Source of the DNA: Lysobacter sp. Root916 | Lineage (GTDB): Bacteria; Pseudomonadota; Gammaproteobacteria; Xanthomonadales; Xanthomonadaceae | Direction: 5' to 3' | NCBI RefSeq assembly: GCF_001429785.1 | Contig: NZ_LMJF01000001.1 | Coordinates: 631,486 to 695,485 of the forward strand | Length of the DNA stretch: 64,000 nucleotides | Shown here: in pieces, positions 21,569 through 31,076 of the stretch | Layout: each line of letters starts with the position of its first letter | Numbering within the stretch: position 1 is the stretch's first letter | Made by a program: the position numbers and the translations under genes | Notes under the pieces: generated by a model | Told to the model about the DNA's origin: nothing | Database searches by the model: none | The model's input: only the letters and a program-made list of their open reading frames with translations

Positions 21569-21958
21569 TCAAGCCGGTGGCAGGTGGCAGACCGCCTCGA
21601 TGTTGTTGCCGTCCAGGTCGTAGGCGTAGGCGCCGTAATAGTTGGGGTGGTAGTGGGCGCGGATGCCGGGCGCGCCGTTGTCGCGCGCGCCCTGCGCCAG
21701 GGCCGCGGCGTGGAAGGCGTCGACCTGTGCGCGCGAGCCGGCGTTGAAACAGATGTGCACGCCGCCGCCGTGCGCCGGGCCGGTGCCGACCCAGAACTTG
21801 GGCTGCTGCGGCGGACCGAAACCGCAGCCTTCGTAGCCGCCGCTTTGTTCCTTCGTCACCGCCATCACCTCGGCGTAGCCCAGCGTCGCCAGCACCTGGC
21901 TGTAGAAAGCGCGGCTGCGCGGATAGTCGGCGACGTTGATACCCATATGGTCGATCAC
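21569..21958 (-). CDS. VOC/glyoxalase-fold protein (paralogue)
   Basis: A 129-residue VOC protein beginning MIDHMGINVADYPRSRAFYS and ending LDGNNIEAVCHLPPA. It shares GGVHICFNAGSRAQVDAFH with the equivalent HVAFSADSREQVDAFH block of its downstream paralogue. Metal-ligand positions look intact. No substrate can be assigned. It is between methylglutaconyl-CoA hydratase and the other VOC gene on the same strand. Confidence 0.85.
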   Translation of the reverse strand: MIDHMGINVADYPRSRAFYSQVLATLGYAEVMAVTKEQSGGYEGCGFGPPQQPKFWVGTGPAHGGGVHICFNAGSRAQVDAFHAAALAQGARDNGAPGIRAHYHPNYYGAYAYDLDGNNIEAVCHLPPA

Positions 21959-22006
21959 GGTACGGCTCCTTGTAGCGGTCGGGGGCGGTGCGGCGGTGCG
22001 CGCGGC

Positions 22007-22789
22007 TCAGGGAATCCAGGCCGGCTTGCGCTTGTCGAGGAACGCGCCCAGGCCTTCCTGGCCCTCGGGCGAGACGCGCAGGCGCGCGATCAGGTCGGCG
22101 TTGTCGGCGTCGTGGCGGTCGCGGTCGCCGTGCGCGGCGACCCGGCGCACCAGCGCCTTGGCCTGGGCCGCGGCGACCGGGCCGGCCTTGAGCAGCAGGT
22201 CGATCTGGCGCTGCACCGCGGCGTCGAGTTGATCGGCGGGCACCACCGCATGCAGCAGGCCGATCGCCAGGGCGGTGTCGGCGTCGAAGATTTCCGCGGT
22301 CGCGAACCAGCGCCGCGCCTGGCGCGCGCCGATCGCCTCGATCACGTACGGCGAGATCACCGCCGGCAGCAGGCCCAGCTTGCTCTCGGTCAGGCCGAAC
22401 TTGGCCTCCGGCGCGCCGATGGCGATGTCGCAGCAGGCCACCAGGCCGACGCCGCCGCCGAAGGCCGCGCCGTGCACGCGCGCCACGGTCGGCTTGGGCA
22501 GCTCGTCCAGGGTCCGCATCAGCCGCGCCAGGGCCAGGGCGTCGTCGCGGTTGGCGGCTTCGCTGGCCGTGGCCATGCCGCGCATCCAGTTGAGGTCGGC
22601 GCCGGCCGAGAACGAGGCGCCGTCGCCTTCCAGCACCACCACCCGCACGCTGTCGTCGTGGCCCACCGCCTCCAGGGCGCCGGTCAGGGCGGCGATCAGG
22701 ACCGCATCGAAGGCGTTGTGCAGGGCGGGGCGGTTCAGGCGCAGCCGGGCCACGGGGCCCTCGCGCAAACTCAGCAACGGATGGTTCAT
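22007..22789 (-). CDS. liuC: Methylglutaconyl-CoA hydratase
   Basis: A 260-residue enoyl-CoA hydratase/isomerase fold protein. The oxyanion-hole blocks are SFSAGADLNWMRGMA and GAAFGGGVGLVACCDIAI. The segment TESKLGLLPAVISPYV is typical of the hydratase acting on 3-methylglutaconyl-CoA, the fourth leucine step. It is separated from mccA by two VOC genes on the same strand. Divergent feoA begins about 150 bases upstream. Confidence 0.9.
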   Translation of the reverse strand: MNHPLLSLREGPVARLRLNRPALHNAFDAVLIAALTGALEAVGHDDSVRVVVLEGDGASFSAGADLNWMRGMATASEAANRDDALALARLMRTLDELPKPTVARVHGAAFGGGVGLVACCDIAIGAPEAKFGLTESKLGLLPAVISPYVIEAIGARQARRWFATAEIFDADTALAIGLLHAVVPADQLDAAVQRQIDLLLKAGPVAAAQAKALVRRVAAHGDRDRHDADNADLIARLRVSPEGQEGLGAFLDKRKPAWIP

Positions 22790-22874
22790 CGCGGGCGGGG
22801 GCTGGCTGTATGGAGTCTGGCGAATGATACGCGGCGTCCGCCGCGATCCGCCCCGGTACGGCCGGCGATGCTAG

Positions 22875-22893
22875 AATGAGAACTATTCCTATT
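22875..22893 (+). promoter_or_regulatory. Putative Fur box before feoA
   Basis: AATGAGAACTATTCCTATT is a near-palindrome resembling Fur operators of the AATGAGAATnATTCTCATT type. It lies about 45 bases before the feoA start, where a promoter is expected. Iron-responsive repression of the feo genes is inferred. Confidence 0.65.
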
Positions 22894-22937
22894 CGTGATG
22901 TCCGCTCGGACACCCCGCCGCGTCCATTGGTGAAGCC

Positions 22938-23188
22938 TTGAAATTGTCCGAACTGCCGCGTCGCGTCGCGGCCACGGTCGAATCCGTCGAAGACCAGGCC
23001 CCGAACGACGCGATCGCGCGGCGTCTGCGCGAGCTGGGTTTCGTCAAGGGCGAGCGGGTCGAAGTGATGGCGGCCGGGCCGATCTCGGCCGAGCCGCTGC
23101 TGATCCAGATCGGTTACACCCGTTTCGCCCTGCGCCGCAGCGAGGCGGCGCGGATCCAGGTCCAGCCCGAGGCTGGCGGGAGCGACAC

Positions 23189-23192
<4 letters not shown>
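22938..23192 (+). CDS. feoA: Ferrous iron transport protein A
   Basis: An 84-residue SH3-like FeoA protein with LRELGFVKGERVEVMAAGPI and a C-terminal FALRRSEAARIQVQPE. FeoA is a small cytosolic partner of the FeoB iron transporter. The stop overlaps the feoB start by 4 bases (ATGA at 23189-23192), so the two are coupled. A Fur-type operator lies upstream. Confidence 0.92.
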
Positions 23193-25081
<1,889 letters not shown>

Positions 25082-25083
25082 GC

Positions 25084-25326
25084 ATGGACGCCGGCCTGCT
25101 CGCGCAATACTTGGTGATCGCGCTGGCGGTGATCGTCAGCGCGGCCGTGGTCGCGAAGAAGCAGTTCCCCGGCGCCGTGCGCCGCCTGCGCATCGCCTGC
25201 GCGCTGCCGCTGGTGCGCGAGGGCCGTCCGCACTGGATGCGCCGCCTCGGCCGTACGATCGCGCCGGTACCCAGCGCCTCCGGCCCCAACTGCGCCGGCT
25301 GCGACACCTGCGGGCCGTCGGACTGA
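25084..25326 (+). CDS. Small membrane-anchored Cys-tailed protein after feoB (DUF6587-like)
   Basis: An 80-residue protein starting MDAGLLAQYLVIALAVIVSA: one N-terminal helix followed by a basic stretch and a C-terminal CAGCDTCG, giving a CxxCxxC cluster. It begins two bases after the feoB stop. Position matches the third feo gene (FeoC slot), but it does not look like the winged-helix FeoC; from memory, xanthomonads carry a DUF6587 protein here. The Cys cluster could bind iron or an Fe-S centre (inference). Confidence 0.75.
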   Translation: MDAGLLAQYLVIALAVIVSAAVVAKKQFPGAVRRLRIACALPLVREGRPHWMRRLGRTIAPVPSASGPNCAGCDTCGPSD

Positions 25327-25385
25327 CGTCGCGGTCCCATCTCACTCTGAAACCCGACCTCGGTTTCCGCTTTAAAACGTTTCGG

Positions 25386-25655
25386 TTCCCCGCTTTGCAA
25401 AAGGGGGCTAGGGCGGATTTGCTCCACCGCAGTCGAAAAGCAAATCCCCCTCAATCCCCCTTTTGCAAAGGCGGAGGCCAGAGCGTTATTTCGCGCAGAG
25501 TCGCGCAGATAGATGCCGGCAGCGAGCAAGCCCGCCGCACGACCACCAACCCCCGCGTCGCATTCCCCCCTTTGCAAAAGGGGGGCTAGGGGGATTTGCT
25601 CCACTGCAGTCGAAAAGCAAATCCCCCTTTTGCAAAGGAGGAGGCCAGAGCGCTA
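25386..25655. repeat. Two copies of an inverted CCTTTGCAAAAGG repeat doublet
   Basis: Near 25389 and 25565 the element reads CTTTGCAAAAGGGGGCTAGG followed by GGGATTTGCTCCAC, then CAGTCGAAAAGCAAATCCCC and a reversed TTTTGCAAAGG. Both copies end in GAGGCCAGAGCG. Each is a REP-like doublet with arms facing each other. The same core is in the tandem units at 4661-5180 and at about 50865-50905. The gap carries no gene. Confidence 0.85.
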
Positions 25656-25665
25656 CTACGCGCAA

Positions 25666-25693
25666 GAAAAACCCCGCAAGCGCGGGGTTTTTC
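25666..25693. terminator. Bidirectional terminator between feo genes and zeta toxin gene
   Basis: AAAAACCCCGCAAGCGCGGG followed by GTTTTT is a short, near-perfect hairpin with T tracts on both strands. It lies between two converging genes (feo operon ending 25326, toxin gene ending 25712). Confidence 0.92.
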
Positions 25694-25711
25694 GTGACGG
25701 TCCGAACCGCC

Positions 25712-26737
25712 TCAAAGCTTCGAGCGCGGCCCCTGCGATGGCGGCTCCTGCCCGGGCGGCGGCATCTGCCCTTGTTGCTGCTGTTGCTGCTGGCCCTGCG
25801 CCAGCGCCGGCGCGACCACGTGCGAGGTCGCCGGGTGCTTGCCGTCCGCGCCGAAGGCGTAGCCGATCTCGACCTGGGTGCCGCGGTGTTCGGGCCGGGC
25901 CAGGGCTGCGTAGTCGCCGGTCGGGGCCACGCCGCGGTCGTGCACCACCAGCTTGGGCTTGCCGCTCTCGTGCTCGGGCACGAACTGCATCACATGGCTG
26001 TCGGTGGTCTTGGCGACCAGGCCCTTGTAGCTCAGGCCGCGGCCGATGTCGGCGTCGACCATCATCGACGACGAACCGGGCTTAATCTGCTCGGCCAGCG
26101 TCGCCAGTTCGGCGCGCGACTTCTCGCGCTGCTCCAAGGGCTTTTGCAGGCGCTCCACCACCCAGGCCGGCGTCTGGTCGCCGAGCGGATAGCTCATGTG
26201 GCCGTCGGGATGCTTCTCGGCCACCAGCATCGGCTTCTTGCCGGTGTTGTCGTAGATGTGCGCGGTGTCGGCCTTCTCCACCGCGACCGGCAGCAGGCCC
26301 ATGGCGCGCTCGTAGCGCTCGACGATCTTGGCGCCGTCGACCGAATGCCCGCCCTCGGCGGCGCGGTTCTCCACGCGTACCTTGTTGATCTGCGCGCTTT
26401 CGGTGGTCACGAACACCAGGTCGACGCCGAAGCCCCGGCCGCGCGCCTCGTCGAACAGCGCCAGCTTGCCGGGCGTGGACATCACCGTCTCGAACGCGAA
26501 CGGCTTGTCGCCTTTGACCGCGGCCTTGCGCTGGTCCTCGGCCATGTTGGCCGCCTGCAGATTGCGCAGGTTCTCGTCGGGGACACGCTCCTTGAGCGTC
26601 ACCGCGATGTCGTCGGCGTTGATGTAGTTCTTGGGGAAGTGCTCGCTCTGGCGGAGTTCGCGGGTGATGGTGCTCTTGCCGGATCCATTCGGTCCGGCCA
26701 GCACCACCATCAGCGGTGCGTCGTCACCGGTCGGCAT
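25712..26737 (-). CDS. Zeta toxin family kinase with C-terminal KfrB-like domain
   Basis: A 341-residue protein. The P-loop is GPNGSGKST (15-23), the catalytic Asp lies in INADDIA (about 42-43) and a conserved FETVMS follows (E83), as in zeta toxins, which phosphorylate UDP-sugars. From about 232 to 300 the pattern SYKGLVAKTTDSHVMQF, KLVVHDRG and GTQVEIGYAFG resembles a KfrB domain, known from plasmid proteins. The tail is poly-Gln and proline-rich. The start at 26737 follows a GGGGAGG site and overlaps the upstream small gene by 14 bases. Confidence 0.88.
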   Translation of the reverse strand: MPTGDDAPLMVVLAGPNGSGKSTITRELRQSEHFPKNYINADDIAVTLKERVPDENLRNLQAANMAEDQRKAAVKGDKPFAFETVMSTPGKLALFDEARGRGFGVDLVFVTTESAQINKVRVENRAAEGGHSVDGAKIVERYERAMGLLPVAVEKADTAHIYDNTGKKPMLVAEKHPDGHMSYPLGDQTPAWVVERLQKPLEQREKSRAELATLAEQIKPGSSSMMVDADIGRGLSYKGLVAKTTDSHVMQFVPEHESGKPKLVVHDRGVAPTGDYAALARPEHRGTQVEIGYAFGADGKHPATSHVVAPALAQGQQQQQQQGQMPPPGQEPPSQGPRSKL

Positions 26738-26921
26738 GGGAAGCCTCCCCATCGATCGGTTCGATCCGACCGTCCGGGTATCGCTTGACCCACACGCCAT
26801 CGATTTTCACGGCTTCCGGCAGGCCGCGCGCCTGCGCTTCGGCGACCGCGTCGGTCACCGCCTTCTCTATCATCTGATCGGCGCGCTCGCGCCCGATCTG
26901 GTCGATCAATGACTTGGTCAT
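26724..26921 (-). CDS. Small partner of the zeta-type toxin (possible antitoxin)
   Basis: A 65-residue protein, MTKSLIDQIGRERADQMIEK..., with an N-terminal helix and a C-terminal segment AVKIDGVWVKRYPDGRIEPI. It overlaps the zeta-type gene start by 14 bases, like antitoxin genes in toxin-antitoxin pairs. It does not look like an epsilon antitoxin and I do not recognise the family, so the antitoxin role is inference from context. Confidence 0.65.
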   Translation of the reverse strand: MTKSLIDQIGRERADQMIEKAVTDAVAEAQARGLPEAVKIDGVWVKRYPDGRIEPIDGEASHADR

Positions 26922-27077
26922 CGGCTACGTCTCCTTGTAGGGGCTGTCCGTTCTCTGGCACCGTCGGACCGCGTGCGCGCTGGCGCAGGGGCGGATTCGG
27001 TGTGTCCTGGGCATGCTAACGCGGGCCGACCGGCGCAACCAGCGCCGGCCATGCCGAAGCGTGATCCCGATAGCGGA

Positions 27078-27440
27078 TCAGCGTTTGCGCTTGACCGCCT
27101 TGTAGCCGGTCGCGGCGACCGCCTCGACGGCCAAGGTGAAACTGCGTTGCTCGCCCGGAAACAAGGCGCCCACGCCGACCACTTGGCGTGTGATTTCGTG
27201 GCCGTCCTCGTCGCGGATAGACAGCAGCATGGTGTACTCCCACGCGCCCTCGGCGGGCGCGTGGATCGTGCCCTCGACATGCAGCGGCGAAAACTTCGCC
27301 GCCGCCTGTTGCAGCGCGTCCGGGTCGAACTTGAGATGGTGCTTGCAGGCGGGGCAGACGTTGGCGCTGTCGAGGATGGTCGTCTTGCAATGCGGACAGG
27401 TGCGCGTCGCCCCGGGCAGGCCCGGGCGTGCGGCGTTCAT
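27078..27440 (-). CDS. Zinc-ribbon protein, unknown function
   Basis: A 120-residue protein with an N-terminal zinc ribbon, CPHCKTTILDSANVCPACKH (two CxxC pairs), followed by a beta-rich part (EYTMLLSIRDEDGHEITRQV, RSFTLAVEAVAATGYKAVKR). It overlaps the bactofilin gene stop by 4 bases (27437-27440), so it is probably translated with it. It may bind or help the bactofilin assembly; this is inferred from coupling only. Confidence 0.8.
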   Translation of the reverse strand: MNAARPGLPGATRTCPHCKTTILDSANVCPACKHHLKFDPDALQQAAAKFSPLHVEGTIHAPAEGAWEYTMLLSIRDEDGHEITRQVVGVGALFPGEQRSFTLAVEAVAATGYKAVKRKR

Positions 27441-28027
27441 GCGCCGGCGCCGTTCTCCGATTTGCCGCCGTTGTCGGATTTGGCGGACTTGTCGCCGCCG
27501 GGCTTGCTGTCCTTGTCGTCGAAACCGAACTCGACCTGGCCGCGCATGCGCGAGCCCGGCGCGACGGTGACCACGCCGGCTTTGACGTCGCCGACCATGC
27601 TGCCGCCTTCGAGCAGTTCGACGCGCTGCGCCGAATTGATGTTGCCTTCGAGCTCGCCGGCGATCACGACCTTGCGCGCGCTCACGCCGCCGTTCAACTT
27701 GGCGCCGACTTCGATGGTGAGATCGCCGTCGACCTGCACGTCGCCCTTGAATCGGCCGGCGATGCGGATATGGCCCGAGCCCTGGATCTTGCCTTCGATC
27801 GACAGATCGGACGCGATCAGCGATTCCTTGCCGCCTTCGCGCTCGACCGGCTTGGCCGAATACGAGGGCGCGGGCGCGGCGCTGGCGAACGGCGCGGGTG
27901 CCGGCGTCGAAGCCTGGCCGAAGTTGATCTCGTTGGCCGTGTCCGGCTCGCGCTTGAGTGCGGTCTCCGGCTGCAGCGGCGGAAGCGTCTCACGCTTGGG
28001 CGGGTTGGGCTGGTTGAAAATGGCCAT
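27437..28027 (-). CDS. Bactofilin (polymer-forming cytoskeletal protein)
   Basis: A 196-residue bactofilin (DUF583) with a flexible N-terminus (MAIFNQPNPPKRETLPPLQP), a right-handed beta-helix core of repeated strands (SIEGKIQGSGHIRIAGRFKG, LNGGVSARKVVIAGELEGN) and a lysine/aspartate-rich tail. These proteins form filaments used in cell shape or envelope organisation. The ATG at 28027 is preferred over an upstream in-frame one because it starts the usual Pro-rich tail. It overlaps the zinc-ribbon gene. Confidence 0.92.
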   Translation of the reverse strand: MAIFNQPNPPKRETLPPLQPETALKREPDTANEINFGQASTPAPAPFASAAPAPSYSAKPVEREGGKESLIASDLSIEGKIQGSGHIRIAGRFKGDVQVDGDLTIEVGAKLNGGVSARKVVIAGELEGNINSAQRVELLEGGSMVGDVKAGVVTVAPGSRMRGQVEFGFDDKDSKPGGDKSAKSDNGGKSENGAGA

Positions 28028-28322
28028 GACGCGGCGTCCTCTAGTTCGGGGGAACGTTCGGGTGAAGAACGAGTAACAGCGAGGTTGAGCTTTGGAGCCT
28101 AACACGCTGATACAACGCGACCGATGTGATGCGCCTCACCAATCCGCATAGCGAAAACGCACATCGCGGATTCAGTTTCGCCGTCGATTGCGCACGACCA
28201 ACAACAACGCGGATTTGCATGCTTCGCGCCGCAGCGTTGCATCCGATGCGAGGCCAGAATGGTTCAGAAATTTTTCAGGACGATGAATAGGGCGAGCGCG
28301 ACTGCCCCATCGCGCAAGGCAC
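28028..28322. other. Intergenic gap without a visible gene
   Basis: Between the bactofilin start and the J-domain gene stop (295 bases) I see no credible ORF, RNA or strong hairpin. It probably holds the bactofilin promoter region. Confidence 0.5.
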
Positions 28323-29774
28323 TCAAGGCGCGTAGATGGAAGTCGCCATCAGCGTGGCCAATGCCAGGCCAAACAGCGGCCACAACCAGGCCGAGCGGCT
28401 GCGGACTTCGCGCAGGGGGATGCGGCGCAGCGCCGCATACAGGACATCGGTCGCGATCGGGATCGCAGCGCCCATTGCGACCGCTATGGCGGGATGGTCG
28501 GTCGTGCCCAGCGTGGGCAGCACGGCCACGCCGCAGAACAGGCCGGCGAGCACCATCGCGCGTCGCGTTGCCGGCGTGCGTGCGCTGGTCCAGCCGATCA
28601 AGGCCATGCCCGATAGCAGCATCGAGACTTCCGGCTGCGCCGATTGCAGAGACAGGGCTGCGGCCAGGCAGGGCAGCGCCAGCGTCAACGGCCCGTCCCA
28701 AGGGGTGCGCCGTTCGATCGCCGCTGCCATCCTGCGCACGCCGACATCGCCCGATATCCACAACAACCAGATCGCGGCGACGATGCCGCTTTCGCGCAAG
28801 GCCAGGCCCAGGAAATCGCGGTCGCCCCGCAACATCGCGATCAGGCTTACCAGCGACATGCAGTACAACGCGGCCCGCACGCACCCGATCAGCGCGCGGC
28901 GCCAATCTAGGCGCGTGCGGTCGGTCGCGGCCTGCCAGAACGCGACCGCCTTTGGATCCAGGCGCTCTTCCGCGAGTTCGGCGCCCAAGTCGGACAGATG
29001 ACGCCACCAGGCCAGCGTGCGCGATGGCAGGCCAGGGATCAGCGCGATGAACGCGCGTCGCAGCCAATGGGCCGGGCCTTCGAGCTCGCGCACCAAGAGG
29101 CGATCGACCGAGGTCGTGTGCTCGCTGCGTAGACGTGCGATCTCGTAATCGTAGTCCTCCACGGCTTGCGCGCGCCGCAGCACATATGCCGCCTGCGCGT
29201 ACAGCCAGCCGTCGCTGGGCGATACCGTGTCCAGGCCGAAGAACGCCACCACGGCGCGCGCGTTGGCGGCGCGCGGCGGCGGATCGGCCTGGGACATCTC
29301 CAGCGCCACCGGCAGGCGTAGCGCCGCCTTGAGGTCGAGCGCGTACAGCGCCGGCAATTCGCGCAACCAGCGCTCCAGGCTGCGCGCGGAGTCTTGCCGC
29401 GTGCGTAGCACCAATTCGGCGAGGAAGGCCTGCGCGTCGAAGCGGTCCGAGTCCCCGGGTTCATGGTCCGTCTGCGGTTGCGCAGGCGGCTCGCCGGTGG
29501 CGGCCAGAAGCGCGTCGTGGCTCAGTGTGGCGGTGAAGACGCTGGCGTCGACGGTGGGCTCTTCGACGAATTCCTCGTCGTTGTCTTCGTCTTCGCATTC
29601 CAACGACGCCGTTGCGAACGCCAGACAGCGTTGGTACGCCTCGTTGAGGCGCTGGAAGCCGACCGGGTCTTCATCTGGCCGGGTCGTGCGCAGGCGCTGC
29701 GCATACGCGCGCTTGATCGCGCGTTCGTCGGCGTCGCGATCCAAGCCCAGTGCGGCGAACGGGTCGACGTGCAT
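28323..29774 (-). CDS. J-domain protein with RPD in place of HPD and a polytopic membrane tail
   Basis: A 483-residue protein. The N-terminal J domain reads MHVDPFAALGLDRDADERAI and RAYAQRLRTTRPDEDP; the usual HPD tripeptide is RPD. A charged linker (EDEDNDEEFVEEPTVDAS) and a helical middle follow. The C-terminus has about six hydrophobic helices, ending LALATLMATSIYAP. It lies 12 bases from a second J protein and downstream of an HscC-type Hsp70 gene. E. coli HscC also works with J proteins (DjlB/DjlC). Confidence 0.82.
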   Translation of the reverse strand: MHVDPFAALGLDRDADERAIKRAYAQRLRTTRPDEDPVGFQRLNEAYQRCLAFATASLECEDEDNDEEFVEEPTVDASVFTATLSHDALLAATGEPPAQPQTDHEPGDSDRFDAQAFLAELVLRTRQDSARSLERWLRELPALYALDLKAALRLPVALEMSQADPPPRAANARAVVAFFGLDTVSPSDGWLYAQAAYVLRRAQAVEDYDYEIARLRSEHTTSVDRLLVRELEGPAHWLRRAFIALIPGLPSRTLAWWRHLSDLGAELAEERLDPKAVAFWQAATDRTRLDWRRALIGCVRAALYCMSLVSLIAMLRGDRDFLGLALRESGIVAAIWLLWISGDVGVRRMAAAIERRTPWDGPLTLALPCLAAALSLQSAQPEVSMLLSGMALIGWTSARTPATRRAMVLAGLFCGVAVLPTLGTTDHPAIAVAMGAAIPIATDVLYAALRRIPLREVRSRSAWLWPLFGLALATLMATSIYAP

Positions 29775-29786
29775 ATCGGTGGCCGC

Positions 29787-31076
29787 TCAGCGTGCCGGTG
29801 TCGGCGCTGCGGCCGCCTGCCGCGCCGCCTGGCGGCGGTCGCGCCAGGCGTTGATGGCGTCGAAACCTATCGTCGTCGCGCCTACGATCGCGCCGATGCT
29901 AAGGAACCAAAGACCGGCGTCCAGCGGATATTCGCCGAGCAACAGCCTACCCAACAGTAGGACGCCCAGGGCCGGCACGATCGCGCGCAAAGCGGCGACG
30001 ACCCAACGCCAGCGACCGAAATAGCTCTTGCGCGCGACTTGAAGGAAGAATTCGCACTGAGCGGCATTCAATTGCGATGGCCGTTCACCATAACGTTGAC
30101 TCAGACGATGGGCCAGTCGCGCGACCCGGCGCGACCACTCCGGTATCACGGCGATCGCGAGCGCGCGCGGCAGGCCGAAGCGGCGCTTGAGTTGGCGAAT
30201 CGGCCATTTGGCATTTTCGCCCAGGTGCCCGGTGTTTTCGCTCTCGATGCTCCAACGCGCCGTACTGCGTGCTTGTAACTGCGCGGAGTCTTCATAGCCG
30301 AACAAGGAACCGAGCAGATCCAGGATCGGCGAGGAGAGGTAAGGGGTATCGTCGAGCCATAACCAAACGTGCAGGCGCTGGCCGACGTAGTCCCTGACGC
30401 CACGGTCGTTCAAGGCATGCTGCGAACGCAGCCAGGCATGTACTCGGTACAGCGATTGATCCCGGGATTGCGCGATCAGCTCGGCCTGGAAGCGCTCGTA
30501 ATCGAAGTGCGCGAACAGACGCAGCGATTGGAAGGCGGACTGCACCGGCGCCGGATAATTCCCGACGCTGCCGAGGTCGAAGAAGTCCGCGATCGCATCC
30601 AGAGCGGCGGGCGACAGCGCCGAGTCGGCTTGCAGGACCAGCTTTCGGACCAGGGCGATCGCGACGTCGGTTTTACGCTGCAGGGAGTACAGCGGCGTGT
30701 ATCGCTGCAACCATTGCGCGAACGTCGCTGCGGGCTGCGTCGACGCTGCATCCAACACCGCGACCACCATCTGAGCGAGCGACACCGATTCGGCCAGCGT
30801 CGCCGTCGTGGCGGCCGGCGACGCCTGGGTCGGGTCGATCGAGATCGGGCCGCTGCTCCAGCCCGTGCGCACCGCGCCGACGGGCAGCGCATGCGCGCCG
30901 CGTACGTCGCCGCGCTGCTGCTGCAGTTCCAGCGCGGCCCGGTAGGCTTCGTTCACCCGTTGGAACTGTTCCGGGTCCTGATCGGGGCGCGTCACGCGCA
31001 CAGCGGCCGCGTAGGCCCGCTTGATCTCTCGCGCGTCGGCCTGCTCGTCGATCCCCAGCACTTCGAACGGATTCAT
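29787..31076 (-). CDS. Second J-domain protein with RPD motif and C-terminal membrane helices
   Basis: A 429-residue protein. The J domain starts [20 protein letters not shown], then [20 protein letters not shown], again RPD instead of HPD. The C-terminal part has two hydrophobic helices ([37 protein letters not shown]). The start ATG at 31076 overlaps the Hsp70 gene stop by 4 bases. Probably recruits the Hsp70 to the membrane (inference from helices and operon). Confidence 0.85.
   Translation of the reverse strand: MNPFEVLGIDEQADAREIKRAYAAAVRVTRPDQDPEQFQRVNEAYRAALELQQQRGDVRGAHALPVGAVRTGWSSGPISIDPTQASPAATTATLAESVSLAQMVVAVLDAASTQPAATFAQWLQRYTPLYSLQRKTDVAIALVRKLVLQADSALSPAALDAIADFFDLGSVGNYPAPVQSAFQSLRLFAHFDYERFQAELIAQSRDQSLYRVHAWLRSQHALNDRGVRDYVGQRLHVWLWLDDTPYLSSPILDLLGSLFGYEDSAQLQARSTARWSIESENTGHLGENAKWPIRQLKRRFGLPRALAIAVIPEWSRRVARLAHRLSQRYGERPSQLNAAQCEFFLQVARKSYFGRWRWVVAALRAIVPALGVLLLGRLLLGEYPLDAGLWFLSIGAIVGATTIGFDAINAWRDRRQAARQAAAAPTPAR

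Noticed and set aside
25750..25800. CAG-type triplet repeat as a microsatellite
   Set aside because: It is the poly-Gln tail of the toxin protein and only seven codons long.
26700..26740. Zeta-type toxin start further upstream (26800)
   Set aside because: The frame upstream overlaps the small partner gene and lacks a ribosome-binding site; 26737 has GGGGAGG seven bases before it.
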